A stretch of DNA of 64,000 bases, taken from the NCBI GenBank assembly GCA_028532985.1, contig JANCIK010000003.1, forward strand, positions 2,428,001-2,492,000, in the 5' to 3' direction. Within the stretch, counting starts at the first letter, position 1. The number at the start of each line of letters is the position of its first letter. Positions 35,069-46,263 of this stretch are shown here, piece by piece. The notes under the pieces are model-generated. The model saw only the letters and a list, made by a program, of their open reading frames with translations, was not told where the DNA came from and did not search any database. Source of the stretch: Stropharia rugosoannulata (lineage: Eukaryota; Basidiomycota; Agaricomycetes; Agaricales; Strophariaceae). The position numbers were made by a program, and so were the translations under genes.

Positions 35069-38000
35069 TCATGTCTCGGCTACAATGCCTTCTCCGTCTC
35101 CTACTAGCGTATTCGTCATATTCCTTTCGGAACCGGGGGCGTGGATGGTCATTCTATCCTCTTCATTGTAATCAGAGTCTGTGTCCGAACTGTTGTCCTC
35201 AGCATCTTCGTCATTAGCTTCCGAATCCGTATGTTTGCTTTGACTAGTAGCAGATGGATATCGCGAGCGTAGAAAGTCGGTGAATGGGACAAAACCGAGG
35301 AAGGACTTCTGTTTCCGAGATTCGTCCAAATGAGATGCTGCTGTAGGAGTGATTGTCCCACTTGCCACAGGAGTACTGGTACCTTCGTTAACCGACCGGG
35401 TGTCTAGGTTTGTATGCGACGGTTTGGGGGTCTGGACATCATCAATCCCTGGAGAAGGTGTACGCAATGGTGTCTCTAAACCAGGAGAAGTCGAAGTTGA
35501 AGAGAAAGTTCTGATAGACCTTACTTCAATTCAGCATTTTATCGAGAATCTCATAACAAATGCCTTACTGATGTTGCGCGTTATTGTCGTGACTGAGGGT
35601 AAGTAAAAGATTTTTAAGGTTGGGAAGCGTATGCCGCATATCCAAGGCACGTAAATCTCGCTCCGACATTAACTAGTTATATTTCAGACAATATAAACAC
35701 ATCGCTTTGTGCACGCTCACCATCTCAATATCCTTGTTAAGAAGAAAGACGCCGTATTCAAATCTGTATGTATCTACGCCTTTCGAGAATAAAGGAAACC
35801 TGTAAAAGCATAAGTTCAAACTTTTTGAGGACGTGAAGGAAAATACTGAACATGCGAGGTCCCATCATGGCCGATATATCATCTCTAATGAGACTCCGAC
35901 TACCGATGCAGGTGACTGGATATGTCAAATTTTTGCCGGTGTATGCTGCAAGAATTTGCAGAACCTGAGCAACGTATCCCAAGGCGGTAGCTACATTATC
36001 TTCTGTAACATCCCTATGCTCTGCCATTGAAAGCGGTGGAGCTGGATCAGTAGGGTTTATGGGAATCGGCAGAGGTACATCCAGGATGGTGAACAATAAA
36101 TCTGGGGGCGAATATAGCTCTATAGGGAAAATTGTCGATAAGGTGGAGATAAGTGACGTGCGCCTCGACAGCGTTTTATTGCGCAATGACTTCAAGATAG
36201 TCCTGTGGACCACGTTAGCATGGTAAGGGGGATGCCTGTAAAAGTAACAAACATTTCGTCCCCGATTCTATGTTCTAATTCGGGGTCAAACGCAAGTGCA
36301 TCCCTCGCAGCTTTGAGCATTTCTGATCTCAGTTTGAGTTCTTTGGCTCTATGGCTAATCTCCCTTTTCCCTATCACCTTCACATCAATAGTTGAAAAAG
36401 GGGGCAATAAAATAGCCGTACTATAAGCGATTTGTTCTACTACCTGTTCATGCGCAGCTTTCATTTCTTGAATGCGAGACTCCCGTTCAGACACCTCACG
36501 ACTCTGATGGATAATGAATGAAAGCTGAATATGTGCCGGTATAAAACATACCATAGGGAATACTTCATCATCTTCAAGTAGGGTATTAATATTGCGTACA
36601 ACTTCGCCAAGAGAAGACTCGTTATCTAAAATGAGAGACTGAAGGTTGACGAGTCTTAAGGTGTGTCAGCTGCAGCATAAACTCGTTTATAACAGTAAAC
36701 ATACTTGAATAGATCCTGCCAGTTGGCTGTTTTTGACCGGCCATTCAGGTCTACTGAGCTATTAGCGCCTTGATGACGGCGCCGTCGAGAAATCGACAGA
36801 GTAGGTATGTCTTCTCCATTTGCTAATGACTGATTGTTATTTTGTTTCGCCTTTCGGACTTCAGACTCTGGATCGGAAGCATACCCTCCCGTTGGAGTAC
36901 TTGACCGAGAAACGATTGACGGTGCTTGCTGTGGAAGATAGAAAGTTTGGCCTGGTGGAGACAAAGTTATTAATACAGTATTCGAAGGTAGGTTAGATGA
37001 ATTAGTTTCTAACTAGAGAAAAATTAATGGCAGCACACATTAGCAAGTTATACGTTCTTACATCATTAGGGGCGGGTAATAGTTCATTTAAATGGATATC
37101 CTTCTCATCTAAAAGTTTCCAGCGAGCAAGATCGTCAATTGAGGATTCTGTGAAGTGATGGTTCCCTAGATGAGCACGTTCGTGTATTGGCACTTTGCCC
37201 CATACTTGAAGTTTCAGGTGCGCCCCGCTTGTGTCGCAGTGCCGAGGAAAGTCGTGACCTGACTGCGCATCAAGAGAGAAAATAGGATTTATAGCAGGTC
37301 GATGGATAGGAGAAAAATAAAGAGGGGTTGTCGGTTCTTTGAAGACTGTATCTTGAGCCTGCGTTGGATGGCTGACTACCTGTTTCCGGTCATGTGTAAG
37401 AGGAGAAGAACCAACAAGTACAATCCTTTTATCCTGCTTTGGCGCTGCATGCTGTGGAAAAGTAACTTTAGAAGGTGGTGCTGACTTCGGTTGGAGTAAG
37501 CGGACTTTCGGATGGGCAGGGGTGCGTGAAGTCTGCTTTATAGCGGTAGACATGGCAACAGAGTTATTCCCCCTTTCCCGAGACATAGATTGGGATTGGG
37601 ATATGGTAAATGGGGCTGAAGTTGGAGTTAAAGATGGCCCGGGGAGGTCAGTAGCGTTGTGCCCGACTGCGCTTGAGACTGGGATGGCGATAGTGATGAA
37701 CGTTTCAACCATACGTGAGTTTATGATCCTTTCCAGAGTGCTCTGAGAGTTGTCAGAGAAGATGTGAGGTGTTCGTGTAGAGATTTCGTCTGCTGAAACA
37801 AGGGAGCCTGTCAAGAACGTGCTATTGAACGAAGTAGCGGAATTGGTCCTAGCGCGATGCCCTCGCATAGAACGCACCGTGCGAGGCGAAGTAGATGTCT
37901 GACTGCTCTTAACTGAGCTGGTAGACGCGTTTAATCCCGGAACATTTGACGATGAAGTCGAAGCACGCCTCCCCCGCGACTCCAATGATAGCTTTTGGTC

Positions 38001-38355
38001 AAGTTCTTCAGTGATGCTCTCGTCCCGTTTATGGTTCAACAGAGACAGATTAGAGCTTATAGACGTCTTTCTGCTGTGCCTCCTCGACAATATTACACCG
38101 AGATCATCAACACCTCCCATTGCAGGAAACTGTGATTGTTCAGCTGGCTGGCTCAATGCAGTAGCGACAGCATCGCGAACGGGATATGGTGTTAAATTGC
38201 GAATTTGGATTTGTGTGATATGTCGAATCCGACGCTGGACAATGTCAGCAACAATAGCCGCATTCCAGTCCGAGCGGCTAACGTACAGCAATCAAAGGTT
38301 CGCTCTCATCAACGGCTGGGACGATAGGTTGAGGTGGTGTTGCATTCGACAGCAT
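35069..38355 (-). CDS. UVRAG/Vps38-type subunit of the class III PI3-kinase complex
   Basis: Nine exons in transcription order: 38355-38287, 38234-37062, 37012-36705, 36654-36552, 36503-36253, 36202-35852, 35799-35721, 35672-35569, 35510-35069; 959 aa. Residues about 1-60 and 330-415 carry a C2-like region (HLKLQVWGKVPIHERAH) split by a Ser-rich insert. A coiled coil follows around 550-640 (SREVSERESRIQEMKAAHEQ). The UV-radiation-resistance/Atg14 domain (about 640-830) has LISTLSTIFPIELYSPPDLL, ALGYVAQVLQILAAYTGK, YPVTCIGSRSLIRDDISAM and GPRMFPLFSKGVDTYRFEYG. The tail is acidic/Ser-rich. Such proteins join Vps34, Vps15 and Beclin/Atg6 in endosomal sorting and autophagosome maturation. UVRAG versus Atg14 cannot be fully separated by eye; the C2-like region favours UVRAG. 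Two introns split an ATG codon as AT|G behind weak GTTTGT and GTTCAG donors. Confidence 0.88.
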
Positions 38356-38548
38356 GAAGGCCTGGCTCTGAATTTGACCTTTGCATAAATACAAATATAC
38401 GTATGACCTTGCGAAGATTAACCTAGCATGGAGGTCATGTAATGTATTGTAGGAGACGGACCAGATTTGGCGACTAATGTGAGGGAGCGTGTAAAAGCGT
38501 CCTGGGCCCCGCGCATTGATGTGGACATGTCAACAACATGTGCCCGTT

Positions 38549-40182
38549 ATGGAAGTGCCTATACTTGCCGATACGGCCGGGACCTTTACTTGGACCAGAC
38601 ACCCCATGTCGATGCAGACAACACATCCTTTCCCCGCACATAACGACGCACTGGACGTCAAACCCCCGCCAGACACCACAAGCATTTTGCTTTCTAATGG
38701 GAAGATTCTGGAACAGGAGTTCACAGCTTTGACAAGCTGTTTGAAGGTGATTCAAGTCCTTGTATCCTTGGCAAATTCCTGTCTCACACCCAACTAGGAT
38801 GCAGTGGTGAAGACTGGGCAAATATATAGCTTCTATGCTGATACTCGCAGACTGTGAGGTGTATCTATACACCCTTGTTTTCTCAAATTGCTAAACAGAT
38901 GATTAGAAATATCCAAAAGTATATTACGAATCCTCCAAGGACGTTAACTAAAGCACTTGGCCGGGACATTGAGAAATATGACCAGCTTTGCGACTCGATA
39001 GAGGCTCATCTGGTCTGTTTTCTCTTCATTGTTTCTATTCCCCACCCTGAGTTATTTTATTTTGTACAGCACCGTGCCATCAATACACTAAAGCGCGATT
39101 TAAGACGAGAGCAAGCCAAGGCTGACGCGGAAGCTAGGCGGAAAAACCTGGAGGCCCTGATGTTACCCCCTTCACTTCCAGTATCATCTGAACCGTCTTC
39201 GGAGACCCCTGTCGCTCAATCCGCCTCAGACGGCAATACAACCTCCAGAAACTCCCCGGTCAGTACAATTGGTCGCCGACCGTCTGCAATATCAATATCA
39301 TCACTTCAACGACCCCAGCTTCCCTTAAAACTTGACCTATCCACTACATCCCTTAGAATAACAGAAGAAGAAGCTGCCCTCTATTCCAAGGGTCTTGCTT
39401 CTCCAGTAACACTGGCGCCTAAATCTGCTCGTCCCTTGGGTCCCAGTGAATTTCCTCCAGACCTCATAGCGGCCTTTGCTTCGAACTCGTCAGTCCCTCT
39501 AGACAGCAATGGCCATCCAAATATGAACTTCCCTCCATCGACGGAACTGCTCGGTTTGTCTGTCGGAATAGGGGACTCTTCGGATAAACCTATCGAGTTG
39601 GACTTAGATGTGATGGACATGGATATGTCCAATATGCCGGGACCCTTTAGTAACAGCACTGAAGCTGGAGAAGCGTCTAACTCTAATGGAAACCTCCTTT
39701 CGTCCATGATGGGTGACGCGACACAGCAACGACTGGAAGGCGATAACACTACTACCCACTCACAACAAGCGGAGGAATCCAACACCAATAGCTTCCAACT
39801 GGATGCAACAGCTACTGACGAACTGTTTGGAAACCTCACGCCGAATGCCGAGATGGGCGTGGACTTCGAGCACTCTGCATCATCTATGCTGCAACCTCAA
39901 TCAACATCTGCCCCATCTCCTGGAAGCTTGTTGGCTCACTTATCCGACCCTTCAAAGGTCTCCACCGACAACACGAATGATACCGAAGCGAGCTTTGATA
40001 TTAACACGCTTGACCTAACCATGGATATGTCCAACCTTTCTTCAGAATTTTTCTCAAACAGTTCTGGTTCAGACGTTCAGTTTATGTCAATGGATATGCA
40101 GGCATTCTTGGAGTCGCAGACCTCTCTAAATATGGACTCTGTTGCCAATGAGAAAGGGAGCTCGGAAGATGCGAAAGCCTGA
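38549..40182 (+). CDS. Orphan acidic protein with coiled coil, possible transcription regulator
   Basis: Four exons (38549-38746, 38798-38853, 38907-39012, 39070-40182), 490 aa. The N-terminal 160 residues look folded: KILEQEFTALTSCLK, VVKTGQIYSFYADTRRL, RTLTKALGRDIEKYDQL and an alpha-helical HRAINTLKRDLRREQAKAD. The remaining 330 residues are Ser/Thr/Asn/Asp-rich with repeated Met/Asp-acidic motifs (LDVMDMDMSNMPG, LDLTMDMSNLSSEFF, QFMSMDMQAFL). This hydrophobic-plus-acidic pattern is typical of transactivation or Mediator-contact segments. I do not recognise the family. A Mediator tail subunit or coactivator is a guess from composition. An in-frame ATG at 38519 could extend the start by ten residues. 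It is divergent from the UVRAG-like gene across 193 bp. Confidence 0.75.
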
Positions 40183-40722
40183 CCTGGGTCCGCATATGGA
40201 TAAGCTACATATTTATATTCTTCTTGATTTAGTGTATGGCTCCAACTGGATGTATGTGGAAAACAGGAGGCATTGAAAACCGTCGTCGTACCGGATAAGG
40301 GACTGTGGCAACGAAGCGCATGTGCGTTCATTCGAGAACAATCCTTAGGCATCAATTTGCCACATTTGTGGCATGGTTTTCCCTAAAATATCTATCAACG
40401 TTTCTTGTAGTACAGCGTCGAAACGTTCTCAACTGCGTGCATTTCCACCGTACCACTATATTTAGCCTTTTGGTCCAACGTCCGTATGAACGTTGGCAAC
40501 CTTTGGGTAGTCGAAGCAGCATGGTCACGTTGAGTATATTTGCTATCATTGATTTTTGTGAATTTCCACATGTCCCCTGTCACCTTAGAATGCCTTTGCA
40601 GCTCATAATTGCAGTGCAGGTGAAAATGCAACTTGGGAATCAGACATGGGTTTTCTATTTAATCGGACACCTGCCTACTATGCCCTCCAGACAACTGGTA
40701 CTCTTCAGCAAGTAGTTTTACG
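40183..40722. other. Intergenic region upstream of the S1/P1 nuclease
   Basis: 540 bp without a supported gene. It holds the 3' UTR of the orphan gene and the nuclease promoter. Overlapping short ORFs on both strands at 40305-40715 lack family content. Confidence 0.5.
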
Positions 40723-42402
40723 ATGAAGTACTTCGCAGCACTGTCTTTGGTGTTGTTGATCCCATCCACCTACGCTTGGGGGGATAATGGCCATATGACT
40801 GTTGGGTAAATCCTGTTTGCATTATCGCCGAGTTGAGAATGATACTAATAGTCTAATTTCAGATTCATAGCAATGCAGGTGTGATACATACCAACCTAGC
40901 CGCAAAGTGTATTCAAAGCTGACAAACACACTACTTTCTGTTTGCAAGTTCCTTGCACCTAATGCCCTTAGTTTTGTACAACAGACCCTTGGATCTACCT
41001 ATAACGAATCCCTGGGGCCCGCTGCTCCCGTAAGCAATCTGTCTTAACCATCCACATACAAGCTTACCATACTACTCCCGGGGTAAGTGGGCGGATTCTG
41101 TGCGTTCGGAGTCTGCTTTCTCTTGGTAAGAATTCGAGTTCTTTTTTGAAATAATACTAATTGAAAAATAGGTCCGCGCCTTTCCACTTCGTTGATGCCG
41201 AGGGTATGTTGTTGTCTCTGGCATGATTACTTATGACTTATGATGGATATACAAGATAATCCTCCTACGTCTTGCTCTGTCTCAGAAACTAGAGACTGTG
41301 GCAATGGCCAGTGTATCTGTAAGTGTCTACACAGTAAATCGCACATATTGCTGAGAACGTCTATACTTTCTTCACTCTTCCATTTAGTGACTGCAATCGC
41401 AAATTACACGACTCGCGTTGTTAGTGATTCTTTGTCTGATGAACAGATCCAGGAAGCCCTTAAGTTCATTGGTACGCACGTTCTCTGTTTGTCTATCGTC
41501 TCCCAGCTCATGTTTGATGTACATAGACCATGTGAGGCTATGATAACAATTAATCATTTATCATGCTAATGTTCAAATTCTGATAATGTAGTTCCTTGGC
41601 GACATTGGACAACCACTGCATGTTGAGGCTTTTGAAGTAGGTGGAAACGATATCAGTGCAAAATGCAATGGCGAGTCCACCAATTTGCATGCTGTGAGTG
41701 CAAAAATATTCTGGCTCTTCTACCGGAAATACTAAAGATTTCATTAGACTTGGGGTAAAATCACGCATATTTTCCGTTGGTTTACTACTCACTGCGGACT
41801 ACTCAACGATAGATACTGGCATGATAGATACTTTATTGGAAGCCAACTACAGCAACTCCGTAAATGTCTGGGCTGACGCTCTTGCTACTCGTATCAAGGT
41901 GAATTTACATGCGTCTGACTTACAAAGGCTACATAAGTTCTGACAACCATTATGATTTGTAGTCTGGGGATTTCAAGTCTCTTGCAGCCGATTGGATCTC
42001 CTGCTCTTCTACTACAGCCCCATTGAGCACCAAAAGGAGCATCGAGGAGGATATTGCCGGCATCATTAATCCCCGTGCAACCATCACGCCTTTGCAGTGC
42101 CCTTTGGTCTGGGCCACTGAAGCCAACGCATTTGACTGTGTACGTTGATGAAACACGCTTAGAGTGTAGTAAAATTGCTCACAATATATTTTAGTCATTT
42201 GTCTTCAGCTTCAAGAGCGGTGAGGATTTGTGTACTTCCAGTTACTTTACTGGTGCAGTACCAATCGTATGTGGTCTGACTGACAATTATGAAAACATTG
42301 CTCTAAGTTGTTTTTCAGATCGAATTGCAAATCGCCAAACAGGGTTTCCGCCTTGCTGCCTGGCTGAACGTCTTGTTCGATGGAGCCACCAATCTGCCTT
42401 GA
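40723..42402 (+). CDS. Secreted S1/P1-type nuclease
   Basis: Zinc-dependent single-strand nuclease/3'-nucleotidase of the S1-P1 family. Exons: 40723-40805, 40863-40878, 40949-41029, 41088-41125, 41172-41203, 41256-41318, 41388-41471, 41507-41511 (5 nt, tentative), 41592-41693, 41748-41754 (7 nt), 41813-41898, 41963-42139, 42195-42266, 42319-42402; 309 aa. An 18-residue signal peptide (MKYFAALSLVLLIPSTYA) precedes the zinc-binding mature N-terminus WGDNGHMTVG (W19, H24). Further ligand motifs are SAPFHFVDAED, FLGDIGQPLHVEAF and NLHATWDTGMI. The tail, PLVWATEANAFDC and SSYFTGAVPI, is characteristic. The 7-nt exon supplies the Thr-Trp and part of Asp of the H-x3-D ligand motif. If the 5-nt exon is wrong, exon 7 ends at 41479 and the helix reads FIGTHFLGD. 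No catalytic ligand is missing. Confidence 0.93.
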
Positions 42403-42609
42403 AGGAACAGATAATTTTCTAACAAGAGGTATCAAGTGATTTACTGATTCATGCCGGCTTGTATGTATATTTGTGTACATATAGTTCATTTCTTGCCAGA
42501 GTGGATTTAAGAGGCAAAATATATTGATGTGTGTGATTATCAAACCCACTATCCTGATATAAGGTATTGTACACAATTAAAAAGAGCAGATATAATATAG
42601 GGAAATGTA

Positions 42610-43684
42610 TCAAGACGGAGCGGGTGGCAATGGAAGTTTCACAGAAGTGGGAACAGTTGTGATATACTTCTCCAGTTTTTTCCGCAATGAATGATCTTCC
42701 CGTACACCGATGGTCTGTAGAGCGATCGCTAGGCCAGCCATGAGACGGACTCGTTCTTCCTCGCTGGCAGAGTCCGAGTCAAGTATGTTATGAACCGCAC
42801 GAGCCAGCCGGCCTTTCGGTCGCGCTGGATTTGGGCCAACAGGAGTTTTGGGTATCTTATTCTTGACTTTGGAGTTGCTTTTGGAAGTGAGTTTAGGTGT
42901 TGCTAGTAACGGCTCGATAAATTCAGTCCTGAATCGGCGATGCGCTAGAGATATAACTGGGATGATACGATCAGGTGGACTGGCAGCTTCAGCACAGGAC
43001 TCTGCAAACGCAATCTTTTCAGTCGGGTCGCCTGTTTGATAGCCCCATTTCTTGAGCTCTGCCAGACGTCTCTCGCGAAACTTGCGCGATATGATTTCAC
43101 GTGTGTCCTCTGTAATTGCATTCTTGGGCACGGACTGCAGGACGTCAGTGAGGCGGAGCCACCCTCTGTCTTCATCAACGGCACGCTTGACATAGTGGCG
43201 ATTCACATAACTCAGCAGTCTATTAGAGGATTGAGCTCCAGCATGAAAACGGTCGAAGGAAGAGATAATGTATTGCACAAGGGCAACGTCGTCCAACGGT
43301 GTTCCTAAGGACAGCTCCCGAGCTGCTTCAGCGAAGTATTTATCTAGTTGGACATAAATGTCCGTGCCGCTCGTCGACACCGGCTGCTGAGAATCCAATG
43401 ATGTGGGCGTGCTAACCGCGCTTGCCTCGCTCTGCACCGTGAAGCTTTGGACAAGGCTATTGTCAGTTGCTTTCCAGGAGAGATGCAAGAACACTTCACT
43501 AGTTGTAGCACGCTGAGTGAATTCCGGCGTACAGGCCGAAATCTATTGCGGGAGCCTTGCCAGTGACGTCTGTAGACGGGGACTTGACGATATGGTCTAG
43601 AGCAGGCTGCAGATATGCCCAGAGGGCCGACATAGAAGTAGCAGGGTTCGCGCTGCCCGAAGCAGCGTTGAGAATTGTCGGCAT
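42610..43684 (-). CDS. Short protein resembling only the N-terminal half of a cullin
   Basis: Two exons in transcription order (43684-43500, 43456-42610) give 343 aa. Cullin-like wording begins at LWAYLQPALDHIVK and GLYAGIHSACYNY (the W..L and YxxVYNYCT-like start of cullin repeat 1). It continues through GTDIYVQLDKYFAEAA and LLSYVNRHYVKRAVDEDRGW, the counterpart of the cullin YLNRHWVKRExDEG. After about residue 185 similarity fades. The protein ends with a basic segment (SKSNSKVKNKIPK) and a helical tail before a clean stop. A full cullin is about 750-800 aa with a C-terminal RBX1-binding and neddylation half, and nothing of that is present here. It could be an adaptor-binding decoy, a scaffold fragment or a divergent paralogue. 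Function is unknown. Confidence 0.75.
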
Positions 43685-44124
43685 CGTAGCGGTGAGTAAC
43701 TAGGAATAGGACATTAGGCTTCGTCGCGTCCGTGTGTGATTATGACACTTTCATAGATTAAAAATAAGTCACATTATCATTTCAGCCCTTTCACTGTCAC
43801 CTTTAATTTGTCTTACAGATCACATTCAACATTAAACCTAAAGGCATAATCTCTTGTGGGGCGAGGAGCAAAAACCAAGCAAAAACTGCGTCTGTCAAAA
43901 ACCGCAATAAGTATAGCATTCTTGAAGGATTTATTATGCCAACTTTACTAACTTACAAATCCTCTGATACGGTATGTATTGTACAAACATGTACTGGACA
44001 GGCCATGAATGAGATTGTGAGCTTAACTTACGAGTCGCAGTGAGAAAGATTGGGATAAACAAACGACTACACTGGAAGGCAATACTCAAGTTCGCTCCGG
44101 TGGGCGTATGGTCCCCAAAGTATT
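43685..44124. other. Intergenic region upstream of the cullin-like gene
   Basis: 440 bp containing the cullin-like promoter and the 3' UTR of the dihydroorotate dehydrogenase gene, both on the minus strand. No gene is seen. Confidence 0.55.
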
Positions 44125-45148
44125 TTAATCCTTGCTTAAGATTTCAAACGCGCTAACGCCCACTTTTCCGAAAAAGGTTGCAGTTCCTACTGCATCAGCC
44201 CCAGTTCTTTCCATCCTCTTTACTGCAGCTCTGCTCGTGACGCCTCCGACACCGATTATCTTAACTCCTGATAAGCCAGCTTCTTTAGCCCTCTGAGACG
44301 AGAAAAGCTCCTTAAATGCGAACACATTGCCCATGGCCAGGGCGTGGAGACTGTCTCCGGCTAGGCCTCCTAACGCAGTAGGCACGGCGTATTCGCCTGA
44401 CAAGCGCCTCTCGGATTGGTCGGAGAACAGCAGCGAGTTACCGAGTGTATTCGTGCACGTCAGGAAGGAAATAGGGCATTGGGATATGTTGGCGAGTGAT
44501 TCAAGGCCTGAAAAGACGTCGTTGAATTGATCCTTGAATGTGTACGGAGGCAGCTTTAGGCCGATAGTCAAAGTGCGGTCCGCTGAATATGCATCCGCCA
44601 GCACGTTAAGCAGTGGCAGAAGAGACTTGAATGTGTAACCGGAAGGCGGCGAGTTGGGTATATTTGGGCAGGAGGTATTCAGTTCTACGGCAATCTTCGA
44701 ATATTTCGAGGTGCCATCTTTTAATTTAGAACGTAATTGCTGTATAGAGTTCACCATAGTTCGAAGGTCGCCAGGCTCGGAGGCTGTAATACTCAGGATT
44801 ATCGGTTTGCTGCTCGAAGGGTGAGCAGTAAGGGTAGATTCAACCCAGATCAAGTATTGAGATAGAGGGTGCGGCGAATAACCATACGAATTGATAGTCG
44901 TTAAAGTGTTTGTGGAAAATGCCACCTATGTGAATGCATTATGAGTAATTGATCGTGTTCCAGACTTGCTTTCGTACTGTATGCACAGACGGATCCTCTT
45001 TGTATCCGCCGAGCGTTGCAGTACGCGTAGTGATGGCCCCGGTGTATTGAGATTCGTACAAATCCTTAAGTTGCTGAATATCGGAAGACCATGCGCATGA
45101 TGAGTTGAGAAGAGGCGGACTAATTGTAATTGTGTTGATAAAAACCAT
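44125..45148 (-). CDS. Dihydroorotate dehydrogenase, class 1A (fumarate) type
   Basis: Two exons in transcription order (45148-44978, 44925-44125), 323 aa. Begins MVFINTITISPPLLNSSCAW with no presequence or membrane anchor. FMN/orotate motifs: TGAITTRTATLGG, SYGYSPHPLSQYL, then VELNTSCPNIPNSPP, whose Cys is the class 1A catalytic base. Next come GLKLPPYTFKDQF, TCTNTLGN, ALGGLAG and the phosphate-binding GVKIIGVGGVTSRAA and GADAVGTATFFGK. The enzyme oxidises dihydroorotate to orotate in pyrimidine synthesis. Class 1A enzymes are cytosolic, dimeric and use fumarate. Most fungi also or instead carry the mitochondrial quinone-linked class 2 enzyme, so this may be a paralogue with another role. 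The size (323 aa) matches the class. Confidence 0.9.
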
Positions 45149-45379
45149 GACCGTTGAACAGACAAGAAGAGCTGATTTGGTGTGTCGAGATTGAGGATCT
45201 GAGCGACAGTTCGCCTGGATGATAAACTTAGCAAGAACAGATAAGCCCAAGGACCCCGATAACAGCTTCGGCGTGACATTAATACACTGCACAAACACAT
45301 GGTTATGAACATATTGAGTGGACACAATTTATCGAGTATAATTACATTTGTACGGACAAAACATTGTTACTTGCGCAAC

Positions 45380-46263
45380 TTATTTGAGCAACTCTTCCCG
45401 GTCAATGACAGACTGTTCCAACTTGATTAAGATGGTCGTTCTATTTGGATATTGCGTTGTGGGGGTGTTATGAGCGGTAACTCTGGCCGGCTGTTATACA
45501 TGGTCAGAGTCTGTACTGAAATCTAGAATTGAACGAAATCGTACGAATGCCAACCCGTCAAGCACCGCTTCAACAATCCCTGCTGTGAATGATGAACAGC
45601 TTAATTGGCTCATATCTCTAGGAACAGATATATGGCGTTCTACTGCAGGATCATTGTCGATTATCATGTCTTGATAACGGAGAGATGAGCTTTTAGCTGA
45701 CAGGTTATATACTCAACACAAACACTTACACTCATCGCCATTTTCTACGCTCCGCTCGATAGCGTCTGCGGGTTTCCCGAACACTGCTTTCCACACCTGT
45801 GTGTGGACCAGCATAAGGACTGGAAGAAGTTTCAACTCGCGCTTTGGAGTCTTGGAAGAGCCATCCGAGCGCCAAACCATTAGTTCTAATACGCGGGTTC
45901 CTATTCTGTACCCCAGTGTGTTCAGTCTGAAGAGACATCAGTCAAGGCTTTAGAACTGCAAAGCGAAGTAACTCACTGACGTTCCAAATCATTTATTCCG
46001 CTGACTCTCTTCTGGGTATACTGCACAATCTCAGAAAAAAGGAAGGCAAACGCAGAGGCAGAAACCTCGGCGTTGCGCGTCTTGTTTAGTGGACGATCAT
46101 AGATATTTGGGCGGTTTCCAGCGGGCTTTGTGATTGGTGGTGCGGCATGGACGGATGGAAGAGAGAAGCGCGTGGAGGAGGTTGTGGGAGAGAGATGGTC
46201 GGCGGAGGACTGCGACGAATTTGAGATGACCGAAAGGCGTGGATGAGGTTGGGCGTAGGCCAT
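45380..46263 (-). CDS. TRS31: TRAPP complex subunit Trs31 (TRAPPC5)
   Basis: Four exons in transcription order: 46263-45977, 45926-45730, 45669-45545, 45490-45380; 239 aa. A Ser/Pro-rich leader of about 45 residues precedes the conserved start NIYDRPLNKTRNAEVSASAF. Then follow SEIVQYTQKRVSGINDLERQ, NTLGYRIGTRVLELMVWRS, KAVFGKPADAIERS, ISVPRDMSQLSCSSFTAGIV and EAVLDGLAFPARVTAH. TRAPP complexes are tethering factors and exchange factors for Ypt1/Rab1 in ER-Golgi traffic; Trs31 is a core subunit of the Bet3 superfamily. The start codon is 71 bp from the divergent BTB gene. Confidence 0.95.
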
